This document shows positions 32,053 to 42,259 of a DNA stretch of 64,000 nucleotides, piece after piece. This DNA comes from Torymus aiolomorphi. Lineage: Eukaryota; Arthropoda; Insecta; Hymenoptera; Torymidae. The stretch is from assembly GCA_036365515.1 (NCBI GenBank), contig CM070875.1:95047128-95111127 (forward strand), read 5' to 3'. Within the stretch, counting starts at the first letter, position 1, and the number at the start of each line of letters is the position of its first letter. The position numbers and the translations under genes were made by a program. The notes under the pieces were generated by a model. The model was not told the DNA's origin. It searched no databases and was given only the letters and a program-made list of their open reading frames with translations.

Positions 32053-32861
32053 TTACATATCGTTTTTATCAATCCAACTATTATGTGAATTATCAAAGCC
32101 AAGCAATTTTAGACAAATTTTACTTCCTTTTTTCTTAATTACTTTTTCTACAAGATAAATATCTGGATACTTGGCTCTGAGTAGTTGTTGCTCGTAGAAG
32201 CCGCCTGAGACGGGTAAATCTTGATAGTCCTTCAAATGGTAAGTTGTGGGATTTGTTCGCTGTATCAAATACTGCTTTAGTCTTGCTCACTCGAACTTTA
32301 TCACCAATTCTAAATTTTGGCTTAATCTTCTTAGTTATTTAACGGGTAAATTTCTGTAGTATATCTGCTTTATTACTGGTTGTTACATTTAGGTTTAACA
32401 CCGATAATATGATGTTTACGATTATTGTACGTGGTAAGTAAATCAGGTAAAATATCTAGCGACCTGTAGTTGCCACTCAAACTGAATTTTTTCCACATAG
32501 CACTTTTTAGCGAGCGATTGAAACATTCACATATCGATGCTTTTAGATTACTAAAGGTTGAGTACAACTTTATTTTGTATGTACTCATAAGTTTTTGAAA
32601 ATCTGCCTTATAAAATTCTTTGCCTCTATCGGTATGGAGATTCTTTGGTACTCTGCCTTTAATCAATACAGATTTCATAGCTTCTGAGACATCTTTATCT
32701 TTTTTTCTCTTTACAGGGACACCCCATGCATATTTGGAGAAAATGTCTATTATAGTAAGCAGGTATCTATAGCCTTCATTATCTCGAGATCTGCTTGCCA
32801 AGTCCAAACCACGCACATCAAAGCTTCGACGTGTATAGTTGCGTCTTGCAGGTTTGTGCAA
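32053..32861 (-). pseudogene. Polinton integrase with C-terminal chromodomain
   Basis: 32373-32861 (minus) encodes a retroviral-type integrase core: YLLTIIDIFSKYAWGVPVK, the second catalytic Asp in LHTDRGKEFY, and the Glu region NLKASICECFNRSLK. The stretch that should carry the first catalytic Asp is missing between VRGLD and the NEGYRYLL segment, so the catalytic triad is incomplete. After frame breaks, 32053-32268 gives a chromodomain (YPDIYLVEKVIKKKG, LLGFDNSHNSWI), typical of Polinton integrases and thought to guide target choice. It is inactive as read. Confidence 0.8.
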
Positions 32862-32881
32862 TTCTTGTGGAATTAATGATT

Positions 32882-33222
32882 GATTAATTGTGCCATAGCC
32901 TCTTTTATAGTCAAAATGTCAGCTTTTATTTGAGATATCTGGACATCAAGCTCATCTCTATGATTAACAACTATTATATTGAAATCATCCAGACTAGTTC
33001 TACGTCTTGTATTATATCAATCATTCCGCGAATTTCTATTTGAATAATGTTTTCTAGAGTTTCTAAATTTACATCTCTCGGTTGTTCAGGTTCGGCAACA
33101 TTGCATAATTTTTTATTTTCCATGACGTAGTGGCTGTTAGTCGCGACTTTAAAGCCAACGCCAGGTGGCCCTCGACTACCTTCGGTTTTTTCAAGGTTAC
33201 GTCCAAACACGTCAACGCTCAT
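32882..33222 (-). pseudogene. Polinton GPPG-type small protein (fibre-like, coiled-coil C-terminus)
   Basis: It starts MSVDVFGRNLEK, then SRGPPGVGFKVATNSHYVMENKKLCNVAEP, which matches a recurrent small insect Polinton protein. A frameshift near 32990 separates it from its C-terminal helical part (about 32882-32985, with DELDVQISQIKADIL). The collagen-like GPPG plus coiled coil suggests an elongated particle or adhesion component, but this is inference. Confidence 0.55.
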
Positions 33223-33254
33223 TTTAAGAATGATTAATATATTCGTGTGCGCTC

Positions 33255-34160
33255 AATATATATAGCCTGCTTCGCGCAGTTCTTCAATTATAGACTGTAC
33301 CTCGTATGCGTGACTTGGATTTCCGGTAGATATTTTAGCTGTTAGTAATTGAAGACGGTCAACGAGCTCGTTTGGATCGTCCCAATAGACGTAGTTTAGA
33401 CTACGTCTTTAGAGCAGTACGCTTTTTTGCAATTTTATAGCGAGGTAATGAGCGACCTTTAATCCATTATCCGATAATTGTTTTCGAGGTATTATTGAAC
33501 ATTGGAGCAATAATATTATTAAATTTATTACTATCATGAACACGAATCCTTTCGTTCTTATAATATCACCTTTTATGAGCAGACGATAGTTAGAATTTTG
33601 TGATAATTTTTTAAATCATCTCAACTTATATTATTTTTATTTGGTTGTTTCGCTATGAGTAATTCTACTAATCCTGTAGTTTTCGGGTGTGATACTCCAT
33701 TAATTTTAATTTTATTATTATAAAAGTTAATCGGTAAATTACCAATAAAAAATTCACCATTTTTATTTCGTACTCCATAAATTTTTTCAAAATACTGGGG
33801 CTGATTGAGCTTCAGGGCCTTGATGTATAAGTCAGAGTCACCGTCGATATCGCTATCTGCTGTTTCGAAAGATGTCTCGTGGGCATTCTCTGTCGTTTCA
33901 TTAAACTCACTATCAAAACTTTCATTTCGTTTGACACTACTTTGTTCAACGGTGTTATCTTCGACACTTTTTTGTTCAATGGTTTTATTTTTCTGAGTTA
34001 CAAGTTTTTGAAGCGGATCAACTATTGATTTAAAAGTTTCATTTAAAATTTTTTCGGCAATGTCTTTCCCATATTTTAATATTCTATATTTGCATTTAAT
34101 CGCAGCTCGTGTCTTAACGAGTTGACGAAGCACATTTTTTTCTCGTTGAAAGTCAGCCAT
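33255..34160 (-). pseudogene. Polinton structural-type protein of unknown role
   Basis: 33621-34160 is open: MADFQREKNVLRQLVKTRAA (basic helix), an acidic Ser/Thr/Glu region, then YFEKIYGVRNKNGEFFIGNL and a GLVELLIAKQP segment. After a break the reading resumes to a C-terminal element with DDPNELVDRLQLL and SIIEELREAGYIY near 33255-33390. This N- and C-terminal pairing recurs in insect Polintons, but I know no tested function. Its start is 41 bases downstream of the ATPase 3' end on the same strand, so the two are probably co-transcribed. Confidence 0.55.
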
Positions 34161-34201
34161 GTTGTCGTTTCAACGTTCAGTCAGAAACTGGTGATTGTTA
34201 C

Positions 34202-34904
34202 CTATGTGCATGTTATATTTAGAGCAAAATTGTCGAAGCCCTTGCGAAATCTGCCATCATTTATTCCTCTATCTTTATCGATTACTAGAAAACCATGCTT
34301 ATTATCTCTCCAACACTTAGAGCACAATTCTTTAAACTGTATAGAAGTCATATCGGTATTTGCGTGATCTTCATAGATATGCTTTAGATTTACTTCATCT
34401 TGTCTAAAAATAGCAAGTAAGTTTACGTTACCTCTGACGAGATATTTTGGAACGTGAGCATAAGTTTGACATAGATAAAAACAGTTAAATTTTGTATGTC
34501 TGCCCATGCAGAAAAAGGCTCTAATATTATCCTGTTTTTCGCAAGCAATATCATCAAATATCATGATAGAGTTTGAAAGTGCGTGATCGGGATCGACAAC
34601 TGCATCGTGCTCGCTGAATGGAAAATTTTATACACCTTCTATAGGTTCTAAGGTTTCATTCGAAAATTTATATTTTGGCTGATTGAGAGATTTTGAGTAG
34701 ACGTATACGTTTTCAAATCTAACGCCATTAGGATGTGTTATGAGAGCAAGTAAACTATTTGTTTTTCCACAGTTTGACGGGCGGCAGAAGTCGACTCGTA
34801 TACTATCAGGAAGTAGATCGCCATGTCGCTTTGCTCTTATCATTTTCTACAAGCGCTTCAGAATTTTCTATTGGTAGCTTTACCGTTTGCTCGTTAAAGT
34901 TCAT
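34202..34904 (-). pseudogene. Polinton packaging ATPase (FtsK/HerA type)
   Basis: The start ATG is at 34904, then a frame change near 34845. The P-loop reads RPSNCGKTN, so the first Gly of the Walker A motif is Arg. Walker B is MIFDDIAC at 34564. Downstream blocks YLCQTYAHVPKYL and KHGFLVIDKD match the family. Such ATPases pump genomes into preformed capsids. The frame is interrupted between 34564 and 34628. The Walker A change and breaks indicate loss of function. Confidence 0.8.
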
Positions 34905-35012
34905 GATCTTTACTCTATGACAATCAAATCGCGACTGGTTGCTATGAGTATAAATGGCGGTCTTATATAGCTTCCACCATCAGTTGTCTGTTGACAACTC
35001 TGTTTTCGAAGA
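34905..35012. promoter_or_regulatory. Second divergent promoter, between ATPase and core protein genes
   Basis: Plus strand: TATAAAT at 34949-34955 and a TCAGTT initiator at 34980-34985, 33 bases apart. On the minus strand the same AT box reads ATTTATA, about 38 bases from a TCATAG near 34917. The gap between the two coding starts is about 110 bases. The layout matches the other divergent promoter at 24743-24936. Confidence 0.5.
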
Positions 35013-35029
35013 GTGATGATCATTCAAAA

Positions 35030-35750
35030 TTATCAATAAATTTCCATTTGAGCTTCACATACCCGGTTATCTGTACTACGGTCCAGGCACTGAGTTGGCA
35101 AAACATTTAGCAAGAGGAGTACTTGTAAAGAGCACGATATAGCTTATTCTAGAAATTGTGAAAACATTTAAGTGAGGAACACCGCAGATAAAATTTTAGC
35201 TGAGAAAGCTTGGAATCGCGTTAAATCAAAAGACGCTAATTTTGGTGAGAAAGCGGCTGCGTACGCGGTGAGAAATACTATGAAATTAAAATCTAGATTT
35301 GGCATGGGTTTGAAGAAGAGAAGTAAAAAACGTGCTAGAGTAGGCATGGGTTTAAAAAAGAAAGTTTCTTTGAAAAAGATTGCCAAAGCTGCTGCTTTTA
35401 AATCAGTGCCTAGTAAATGTGCTCTCAAAGTAATTCGATTAGCTTTGAAAAAAGTTCGTAGTGCTGTCAAAGAAGTAGGTGGTAAAAAAAATATTCAAAT
35501 ACCTCGCATTTCACTAATTCCATCAGGCGGAGTATTGCCGTTTCTCATACCTCTGTTTGCAGGTTTGATTGTGAATGCAACTAGGGCTCTAGCAGGTGGA
35601 GCTTCTGGAATAGCAAAAGCCGTAAACGATACAAAAGCCGCTAAGCAGCAGTTAGAAGAAAATAAAAGACATAACAAAACAATGGAGACTATCGCGTTAG
35701 GTAATGGTCTCTATCTTAAACCACACAAAGTGGGATTGGGTCTTCATTAA
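35030..35750 (+). pseudogene. PLA2-domain and basic core protein of the Polinton
   Basis: The N-terminal part (35030-35168) has the calcium-loop-like YYGPGTEL and the His-Asp segment CKEHDIAYS of parvovirus-type phospholipase A2, but the stretch between them is shortened and frames change. A TAA at 35169-35171 follows. The downstream 192-codon frame (35172-35750) is open: Lys/Arg-rich repeats (GMGLKKRSKKRARVGMGLKKK), then a hydrophobic segment GGVLPFLIPLFAGLI and the family ending ETIALGNGLYLKP. In adintoviruses this is a virion core protein. The breaks mean the PLA2 part is not expressed as a full domain. Confidence 0.7.
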
Positions 35751-35759
35751 AAAAAAAAG

Positions 35760-36131
35760 TTTGACCAGATAAAATTACCTCAGCACGCACTTACCAATGT
35801 TGACATATTAAAATATGCAAAACTGTTAAAAGTACCTAATTTGCAGGAAGTATTTATGAGAAATGCGTTACCTGCTTCTGGACCGTACTATTGTGAATCA
35901 GCTGTAGTTAATCTAGATGATGCTAGCAGCCCTGGGATGTACTGGGTGGCATATAGTAAAAGAGGCAAATATGTTGTATATTTCGATAGCTTTGGTGATC
36001 TCCGCCCCCCGTTAGATTTAATATTATATCTCGGAATTTGCGAAGTTAGATATAATAATGAAAGATATCAAGATTTTGACACATACAATTGCAGACACCT
36101 CTGTCTAAAATTCTTCTGCGGGGCTATATAA
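35760..36131 (+). pseudogene. Adenain-type cysteine protease of the Polinton
   Basis: The frame runs openly from about 35760 to the stop at 36131, though the first in-frame ATG is late (35841). Family blocks are ASGPYYCESAVVNLDD, WVAY, VVYFDSFGDLRPP and NCRHLCLKFFCG. In this family the catalytic His precedes WVAY; here that position is Tyr (PGMYWVAY). The nucleophile Cys region is present (NCRHLC), but the usual Gly after it is Arg. The protease would mature capsid proteins. The frame is open but the active site is damaged. Confidence 0.75.
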
Positions 36132-36174
36132 CGAAAGGTGTGGGAGTCATTGCGACATTCTATTTTAAGCTGTC

Positions 36175-37506
36175 ATGGAAGATTCATTGACTCTAATGAT
36201 TTCAGGGACATCTTCTACACTAGAAGCACAGTATTTTCCACCAATCGAGCTATCACCAAATAAAAACCGCTGCCAATTCATTGGCACGTAGCTTCTTTAA
36301 ACTTAATTTACTGATTCTTCTAATTAATTTTTAATTCCAATATGTAAAATTTAATACTTTATTCTTATTTTACAGTGAGACCATGCTAAATGGTTTGTGA
36401 CTTTTAATTTTTAGTTTTTCTATTTTCTATCATTAAAAAGGATAATCTGGATGAAACTTTACATAGGTATTGCCTATATCGCATACAAAATAGTCTATAA
36501 ATTTCAAACTAATACATTAAGTAGTCATTGAGAAAATACGATTTTGAAAAATACGTAAAAAAATTTTAATTTTAAATATCTCTAAAAATTGTGAGACAAT
36601 TGTTTTACCTAAAGAACTTAAACGATAATATATAAACTCTCCATCTCCACAAAATTTTAACATGATTAAACCAATTTTTGTTTTCTCTTTGTAAAATACG
36701 AAAATTTTCAAGATTAAATATCTCAAAAAGTAATCGAACGTTCTTGACGAAAATTCGCACATATATTAAATATATTACACCCAAAATTTTCTATAAATTT
36801 GGAGCTGATTCATCGAACCGTTCTCCAGAAATTACGATTTGAAAAAAAGGTTAAAAAATTTTTAACCTCAAATATCTCTGAAATTTATTGACCAATAATT
36901 TAGCCCAAAGAATTTAACCAAGAGCTATCCAAAATCTACCTCTACAAAGAATTCCAAAGCAATTAAGTCAATTTAAAAAAAGTAAACTTGCTTCATTCAA
37001 AACGCATTCTTTTATGTCTTTAATTTTTTTCTCAAAAACTACTCGACAGAAAGGATTCAAATTTTTACAGATTATAGCTATTTATATTCTGCATTATCAT
37101 GATTTTTTTTCAAAAAATTGACCGTTTATTTTTGGAATTATAAGGTTTTTAAAAACAACACGTTTTTGTTAATAACAAAAGAACCACAATAGCTAATATA
37201 ATTTTTTGTTTGGAAAAAATATAGGTTTTTTTATGCTCTCTTGACTGCTATATGTCCGATTCAAAAATCTTAATGTTATAAAAAAAAACGTAAAAATGAA
37301 TTTTGCAAAAATCGAAAATTTGAAATAAAACAAAAATGCATCAGCGAATCAAAAAGAGGATTTTCTTCCCCCATTCACACAAAAAAAAGAGACCTGTCCG
37401 GTTAAAATCGATCTAATAGATCCTGAGATAAAACGGTACACACGCATGCACGCACGTACGCATGCACGCACGCACATACCCACACCCCCACACACACACA
37501 CATACA

Positions 37507-37538
<32 letters not shown>

Positions 37539-38275
37539 CACACACACACATCCATACAGACATTTTCTAAAGTCATGTGATTCGAGCTTCTATCACCTCT
37601 ATTCGTGTTTCTAGAACGATTTACAGAAACTTAAAATTTTACTATTACAAAGCTTCCTCTAGGAGGAAACAAAAATACGTTTTAGGGCTTGTAGAACTTT
37701 GAACTTTTAATTCAATCTCCAATATAGACAGTAACAATAATAAGTTTTACGTAGGTGGAAAAGTTGTCCCTCTTCCAGTAGGAAGTTACAAAATTGAGGA
37801 TATTGACAAATTCCTTCGTAAAAAATTGTCGCACAACGACATTACTTTCAATTTAAAGCCAAACAATAATACTCTTCGCTGTACAATCAAGTGTTGCCTA
37901 CCTATAGATTTTCGACCTGAAAATTGAAAATTCTCTCGGTCGTCTACTGGGCTTCACCAGACGTGTTCTCGAACCGAACGTTATTCATAATTCTGACTTA
38001 CCTGTTACAATTCTCAAAATCAACGCTTTGCGAGTCGAGTGTAATATAACTTCAGGAGCATACATAAACGATCGAAAAGTACATACGATACACGAGTTTT
38101 TTCCTGCAGTACGTCCAGGTTATAAAATCATCGAAGTTCCCTCACACGTCATTTATCTTCCGATTGCCGTAAAGAGTATAGATCATTTGTAAGTACGTAT
38201 CATCGATCAAGACGGAGATTTAGTAAATTTCCGCGGAGAAGTTATAACTATAAGATTACATATTCGCCAGACATA
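36175..38275 (+). pseudogene. Minor capsid (penton-like) protein, split by a repeat insertion
   Basis: The start ATG at 36175 gives MEDSLTLMISGTSSTLEAQY then FPPIELSPNK up to 36263. A 1.4 kb hairpin-ended repeat (36264-37672) then interrupts the gene. Coding similarity resumes at about 37715 (NNKFYVGGKVVPLPVGSYKI, later TLRCTIKC, DLPVTILKINALRVECN, VIYLPIAVKSIDHL and RLHIR-type ends) with several stops and frame changes. Single-jelly-roll minor capsid proteins form the vertices in Polinton-type particles. This copy is dead. Confidence 0.7.
36264..37672 (-). mobile_element. 1.4 kb hairpin-ended repeat, copy 3 (inserted in minor capsid gene)
   Basis: It opens with AACCGCTGCCAATTCATTGG and closes with the near-palindrome GCTTCCTCTAGGAGGAAAC, the exact inverse of the copy at 4721-6130. 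It contains a (GT/GC)n tract (37437-37555) and the same internal blocks. It lies between two A-rich flanks (ataaaa and aaaaatacg) with no clear target duplication. Because host coding sequence is known on both sides, this copy fixes the family's ends. Confidence 0.75.
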
Positions 38276-38422
38276 ATGGGAATCGTTTATAACAAAAACT
38301 ATATAAGCAGAGAAATATGCCCACCACGCATCAGTCATCAACGAACTGTGAAGGCGCTAATACGTCAGAGCATACAAATACTAAAAATTCTAGGATTAAA
38401 AGTAGTACTTGGTGGAAGATAA
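38276..38422 (+). CDS. 48-residue ORF between minor and major capsid genes
   Basis: It starts MGIVYNKNYI and ends LGLKVVLGGR, with a basic middle. It begins immediately after the minor capsid reading frame and stops 30 bases before the major capsid ATG, a position where insect Polintons often have a small protein. It is intact. The role is unknown. Confidence 0.45.
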   Translation: MGIVYNKNYISREICPPRISHQRTVKALIRQSIQILKILGLKVVLGGR

Positions 38423-38452
38423 CTTGTATCATCTTTTACTATTTTCAACGAC

Positions 38453-39510
38453 ATGGAAGAAATTCTAAGCATACAAAAACCTGTAACTTTCGATGAATCC
38501 TTAGCGCACTACGAAGTTCACGCTCACCAACCGTATACAGCATCGTTCAACAACAGCGATGAAATTTGCATATCTATTCAACATCAAGATTTATGTCTCT
38601 TACCTTCTTGCAGTACGCTACATATCTGCGGACGATTGGTTAAAACTAATAATACTCCTACTACAAATACAAAACATGTACACAAGTGTAAAAATGTTGG
38701 CTTAACCACTCTTATGATACGATGGGTGTCACACAATCCGACTCAGAGTTTCATCATTGAAAATGCGGGCTGGATCAATGTAGAAGAAACACAGAATATT
38801 GTTGATAATGCTGGTTACTTCAATGTATCGATTCCATTGAGCCTAATTTTTGGCTTCGCAGAGGGCTATCGCAAAATTGTAGTAAACGCAAAGCATGAAC
38901 TCGTTTTCATGAGGTCAAGGAACGACTTGAACTCTGTTGTACAAACAGCTACACGAGTAGCCGAACAAGACGCTTATGAGGACTTCAAAATTGAATTAAC
39001 TAGAATCGAATGGCTTATGCCATACGTAGTTGTATCGAACTCTAACAAAATTCGCCTACTAGATTTTGTAGAAAAAGACAGTCCTATTGTCATGAGTTTT
39101 CGCACGTGGGAATTGTACGAGTACCCACTACTTCCGATTACGTCGAGACAGGTATGAACTGTAAAAACATCATATCAACTTGAAAAACCATGCCTCGTCG
39201 TCTTAGGTTTTCGAACTAGTCGAAAAGACCAGGAAGCAGTAAACGCTAGCAGCTTTGATAACTGCAATCTTACACGTGTAAAACTCTTTCTCAATTCTCA
39301 GTCATATCCGTATGGTAATCTTAACCTCGATGCGAATCGTAATCAATTTGCCATGCTCTACGACATGTGCGCTAATTTTCAAAATTCTTACTATGGCAAA
39401 GATCCAGAACCTATGTTGAAAAAGTCGCAACATCTCACTTACATACCGCCGATAATGATAGACTGCTCAAAACAAAACGAATCCTTAAAAAACAGCCCTG
39501 TAGACATTTG
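38453..39510 (+). pseudogene. Major capsid protein (double jelly-roll), 3'-truncated
   Basis: The ATG at 38453 opens a 234-codon frame: MEEILSIQKPVTFDESLAHY, then DLCLLPSCSTLHICGRLVK, NPTQSFIIENAGWI and WLMPYVVVSN. A TGA at 39155-39157 stops it, but the same frame is open beyond, with FRTSRKDQEAVNASSFDNC, LFLNSQSYPYGNLNLD and YDMCANFQNSYYG. Similarity ends near 39505 (DCSKQNESLKNSPVDI). The C-terminal part is gone, replaced by unrelated sequence. The product would form the icosahedral shell. Confidence 0.8.
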
Positions 39511-40389
39511 TCTACACTCTCCCACTGCGAACAGCTCGCCGCTGGCCGCACGTCACAAAGCCGCTGGTCGGTTCTAGAGTCACCAATTCTGGAGTCGTAC
39601 CGTCTCATGGCGCTTCTAGAATCAACGATACCGGAGTCGACGACTCTGAAGTCAACATACTTTCTACAATCAACCGGCTGAAGGCAGCTCTGCAGCCGCC
39701 TTGATTCCAGGAAACATACTGATTCCAGAACCGCCTTGATTCCAAAACCGCTTAATTCCAAAACCGCTATAGCTTATCTACTTCTTTTCTATTTTCTTGA
39801 CATTGGTTGTTATTTTCGACTTTGCGAATAAGTTGTTTCTTTTTATTTATTTTGTATATTTTTTTGTTACTAAAATAATTATTATTGATTTCACTTGGGC
39901 GTCTCTCCACCACCTATCCTTTCTACTGACATTTTGACATGAAATATTTTATCATTTGTTTCGTGAGTTGTTAATGAAGGATCGGGGAGTGGGCTGATTC
40001 GCCAATAAACAACTTCCGTGTGGAGATTAAATGTGGTTTTATTCAAGCGTGTCCGACGTGCCTCTGGGCGTACAGTGTGTTGTTGTCTCTTCTGCTGTCG
40101 CGCAAGAACTGATTCTGCCGGCCGGCGTTGCGAAGTGCTGCCGGCGTGCCAGGTAGATAGAGGAGCGGTAAGAGGGCCGCGCGAAGAGAGAAGTAGTGGG
40201 GCGCTCCCTAGCGGGCTCGCCTATTGAACATCGTGCTCGAGCATGCTCGCCTTGTTTAACATTGAGCACGAGCGTGCTCGCCTTCGGTGGAGCTCGAGCT
40301 TGCTCGGCTTGGTTCAAGCTCGAGCAAGCTCGCCTTTGGAAATGAATCCTCAATATTCCGCCCACCTTCGCCAAACTGGCGAACGGTTC
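39511..40389. other. Junction and 3' flank of the BEL/Pao element
   Basis: It begins with TGTAGACATTTGTCTACA, a small inverted repeat right where the capsid gene stops, followed by runs of 'gattcca(g/a)aaccgc' and 'gagtc' motifs. A minus-strand AATAAA (TTTATT about 40031) fits the 3' end of the BEL/Pao element. At 40205-40340 four consecutive near-palindromes of the type GAGCNNGAGCNTGCTCG occur. No LTR pair could be matched with the other side, so LTR limits are unresolved. Confidence 0.45.
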
Positions 40390-41357
40390 TCAATCCTGCG
40401 GTTGCAGGCGTATGACCTTGGCGATGGGGCAACGTAGTGTTGTGGTGGCCGTGCGCAGATCGACCACGCGGGTGATTCCATCACTTCCTGGATGGATGGC
40501 GATGACACGGGCGAGAGGCCACTTAGCTAGAGGTGTGAGCTCATTGCGAACAAGCACCAAGTTCCCTACTGCAACTGAAGGATGAGGTTGTCTCCACTTC
40601 TGACGGGATTGCAAAGACGTCAGGTAGTCCGTCGACCATCTGTGCCAGAAGTGCTGGGCCAGCTGGCTGATTAAGAGCCAGCGTTTTCCTGCTGCGACGT
40701 TGTCGTTGGTGACATCTCCTTCAGGAACTATAAATGAGGATCGTTGTATGAGAAAATGTAATGGTGACAGAAAATCAAGGTCAGAGGGATCGTCAGTAAG
40801 AGCGGTTAATGGTCGGGAGTTAAGGCACGCTTCAATGCGGCACATAAGTGTAGCAAGTTCTGAGAATGTGAGAACATGATCTCCTATGACTCGACGCACG
40901 TGATGTTTAGCGGATTTAACTGCGGCCTTCCAAATGCCACCAAAATGAGGCGCACTGGGGGATTGAAGCTCCATGAAGTTCCTTCTTGAGCGAGTGACCT
41001 TCCGATTTGCGAAGATAATGAAGAAGATGCTACGAGCATCTGTTTTAGCTGAGCATCGGCCCCTACGAAGTTTGTACCTTGGTCAGAGAATAATTTTCTG
41101 CAATGACCACTACGAGCGGTAAATCGATGGAAAGCAGCCATGAACGCTTCACTAGAGTAGTCCTCAACTACCTCGATGGGTACGGCTCGGGTAGCCATGC
41201 AGATAAAAATCGGGATGTAACCTTTCATGGTGCCTTTTCCCCTAGTCTTAGTAAGACGAAGCTGAATGGGGCGGGCGTAATCGACGACTGAGCACTCGAA
41301 TGGCGGAGAGGGGCACACTAGAGCCTTTGACAACTCACCCATTAATTGAGTTGGCAC
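40390..41357 (-). pseudogene. BEL/Pao integrase
   Basis: The first part (40884-41357) has VVDYARPIQLRLTKTRGKGT with the first Asp, and LFSDQGTNFVGAD with the second. The second part (40390-40974) has the SPSAPHFGGIW region, where the expected catalytic Glu is Lys (GGIWKAAVKS), then CLNSRPLTAL, LLISQLAQHFWHRWSTDYL and the C-terminal VIRLQPQD. The two parts overlap in different frames. The Glu change and frameshift make it inactive. Confidence 0.8.
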
Positions 41358-41550
41358 TCGAGCGGCATGGCGTGAGCATGCAAGGCAAATTCTGATGACT
41401 TTCTTGACTTCAGATCGTCCTTTAATTATCCAATACTAACGTCTGAGTGTGGCAAGTGTCAATTGTACACCGCCATGAAGAGTACGCTGATAAGCATCCT
41501 GAATTATTAACGTAGTGAAATGACACTTAGCGGGTAAAATAAGAGGATGC

Positions 41551-42226
41551 TTAGCATCTTCTTCGAGCAGCGAATGAGAGGCGGCCGCCCACCCTGAGCA
41601 AATGATTCTGTATCATGGGGTTTAGTGGTAAAAGTGTGCTTTTAGACGAAAGTTTTCCTGCTCTAGATAGTTGTTGAAATTCAGACTTAAAATAAGCTGT
41701 CTGAATTAAATGGATCAAACAATTTTTGGTGTTTCCAATCTCACTAGCACTAACCTCCTTAGAAGTTGGAGTGTGATGGCATAGTAGGGATTGAAAGACA
41801 GAAAGAGGCCTAACGCCGGAATTTGAAGACGTCGTACGCACTACTTTGGTACAGATTCGATTAATGAATCTAAAGCAGCACGAAGCCATTCATAACAATT
41901 TATCTAATGAAGAGTACTTATTAATCAGACTCCAAACTTCTGGAGTATTCTCAACAAATTTTTGGGGTGCTCTTACTAGCGACTAGAGTGTAACTAGATT
42001 GAAGATTAAGACTATTAACGGTAAAGTTGAGCTCGTCATGAGACCTTGCCCATGGTTCAACGCTATCAGAAAGCCAAACGAGACCTTTCCACCAGAGATT
42101 ATGCGAGACTAATTTGAAGGGCTCAATACCTCGAGATATGACGTCGGCGGGGTTATCAGCTGATCGCACATGATGCCAATATGCGTCAGGTAGCAGAGTG
42201 TGAATCTCTGAACACCTATTAGCCAC
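41551..42226 (-). pseudogene. BEL/Pao region between RNase H and integrase
   Basis: 41951-42226 carries the end of RNase H and the linker (HHVRSADNPADVISRGIEPF, LWWKGLVWL), a hallmark of BEL/Pao. 41551-41889 carries the integrase zinc-binding lead-in region (LIQTAYFKSEFQQL). Frames are broken between them. Confidence 0.7.
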
Positions 42227-42259
42227 GAAAACACCCCATCTTGAAGGGTGGTCTTTCAG

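Larger units (their letters stand above)
23974..39510. mobile_element. Maverick/Polinton (adintovirus-like) element, decayed and right-truncated
   Basis: It encodes protein-primed family-B DNA polymerase, retroviral-type integrase with chromodomain, FtsK/HerA-type packaging ATPase, adenain-type cysteine protease, minor capsid and major capsid homologues, plus a PLA2/basic core protein. This combination is unique to Mavericks/Polintons and adintoviruses. The right end stops inside the major capsid gene at about 39510. Terminal inverted repeats were not found on either side. Three later insertions or expansions are visible (AT repeats near 26950, a MULE at 30018-31984, a hairpin repeat at 36264-37672). 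Confidence 0.85.
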
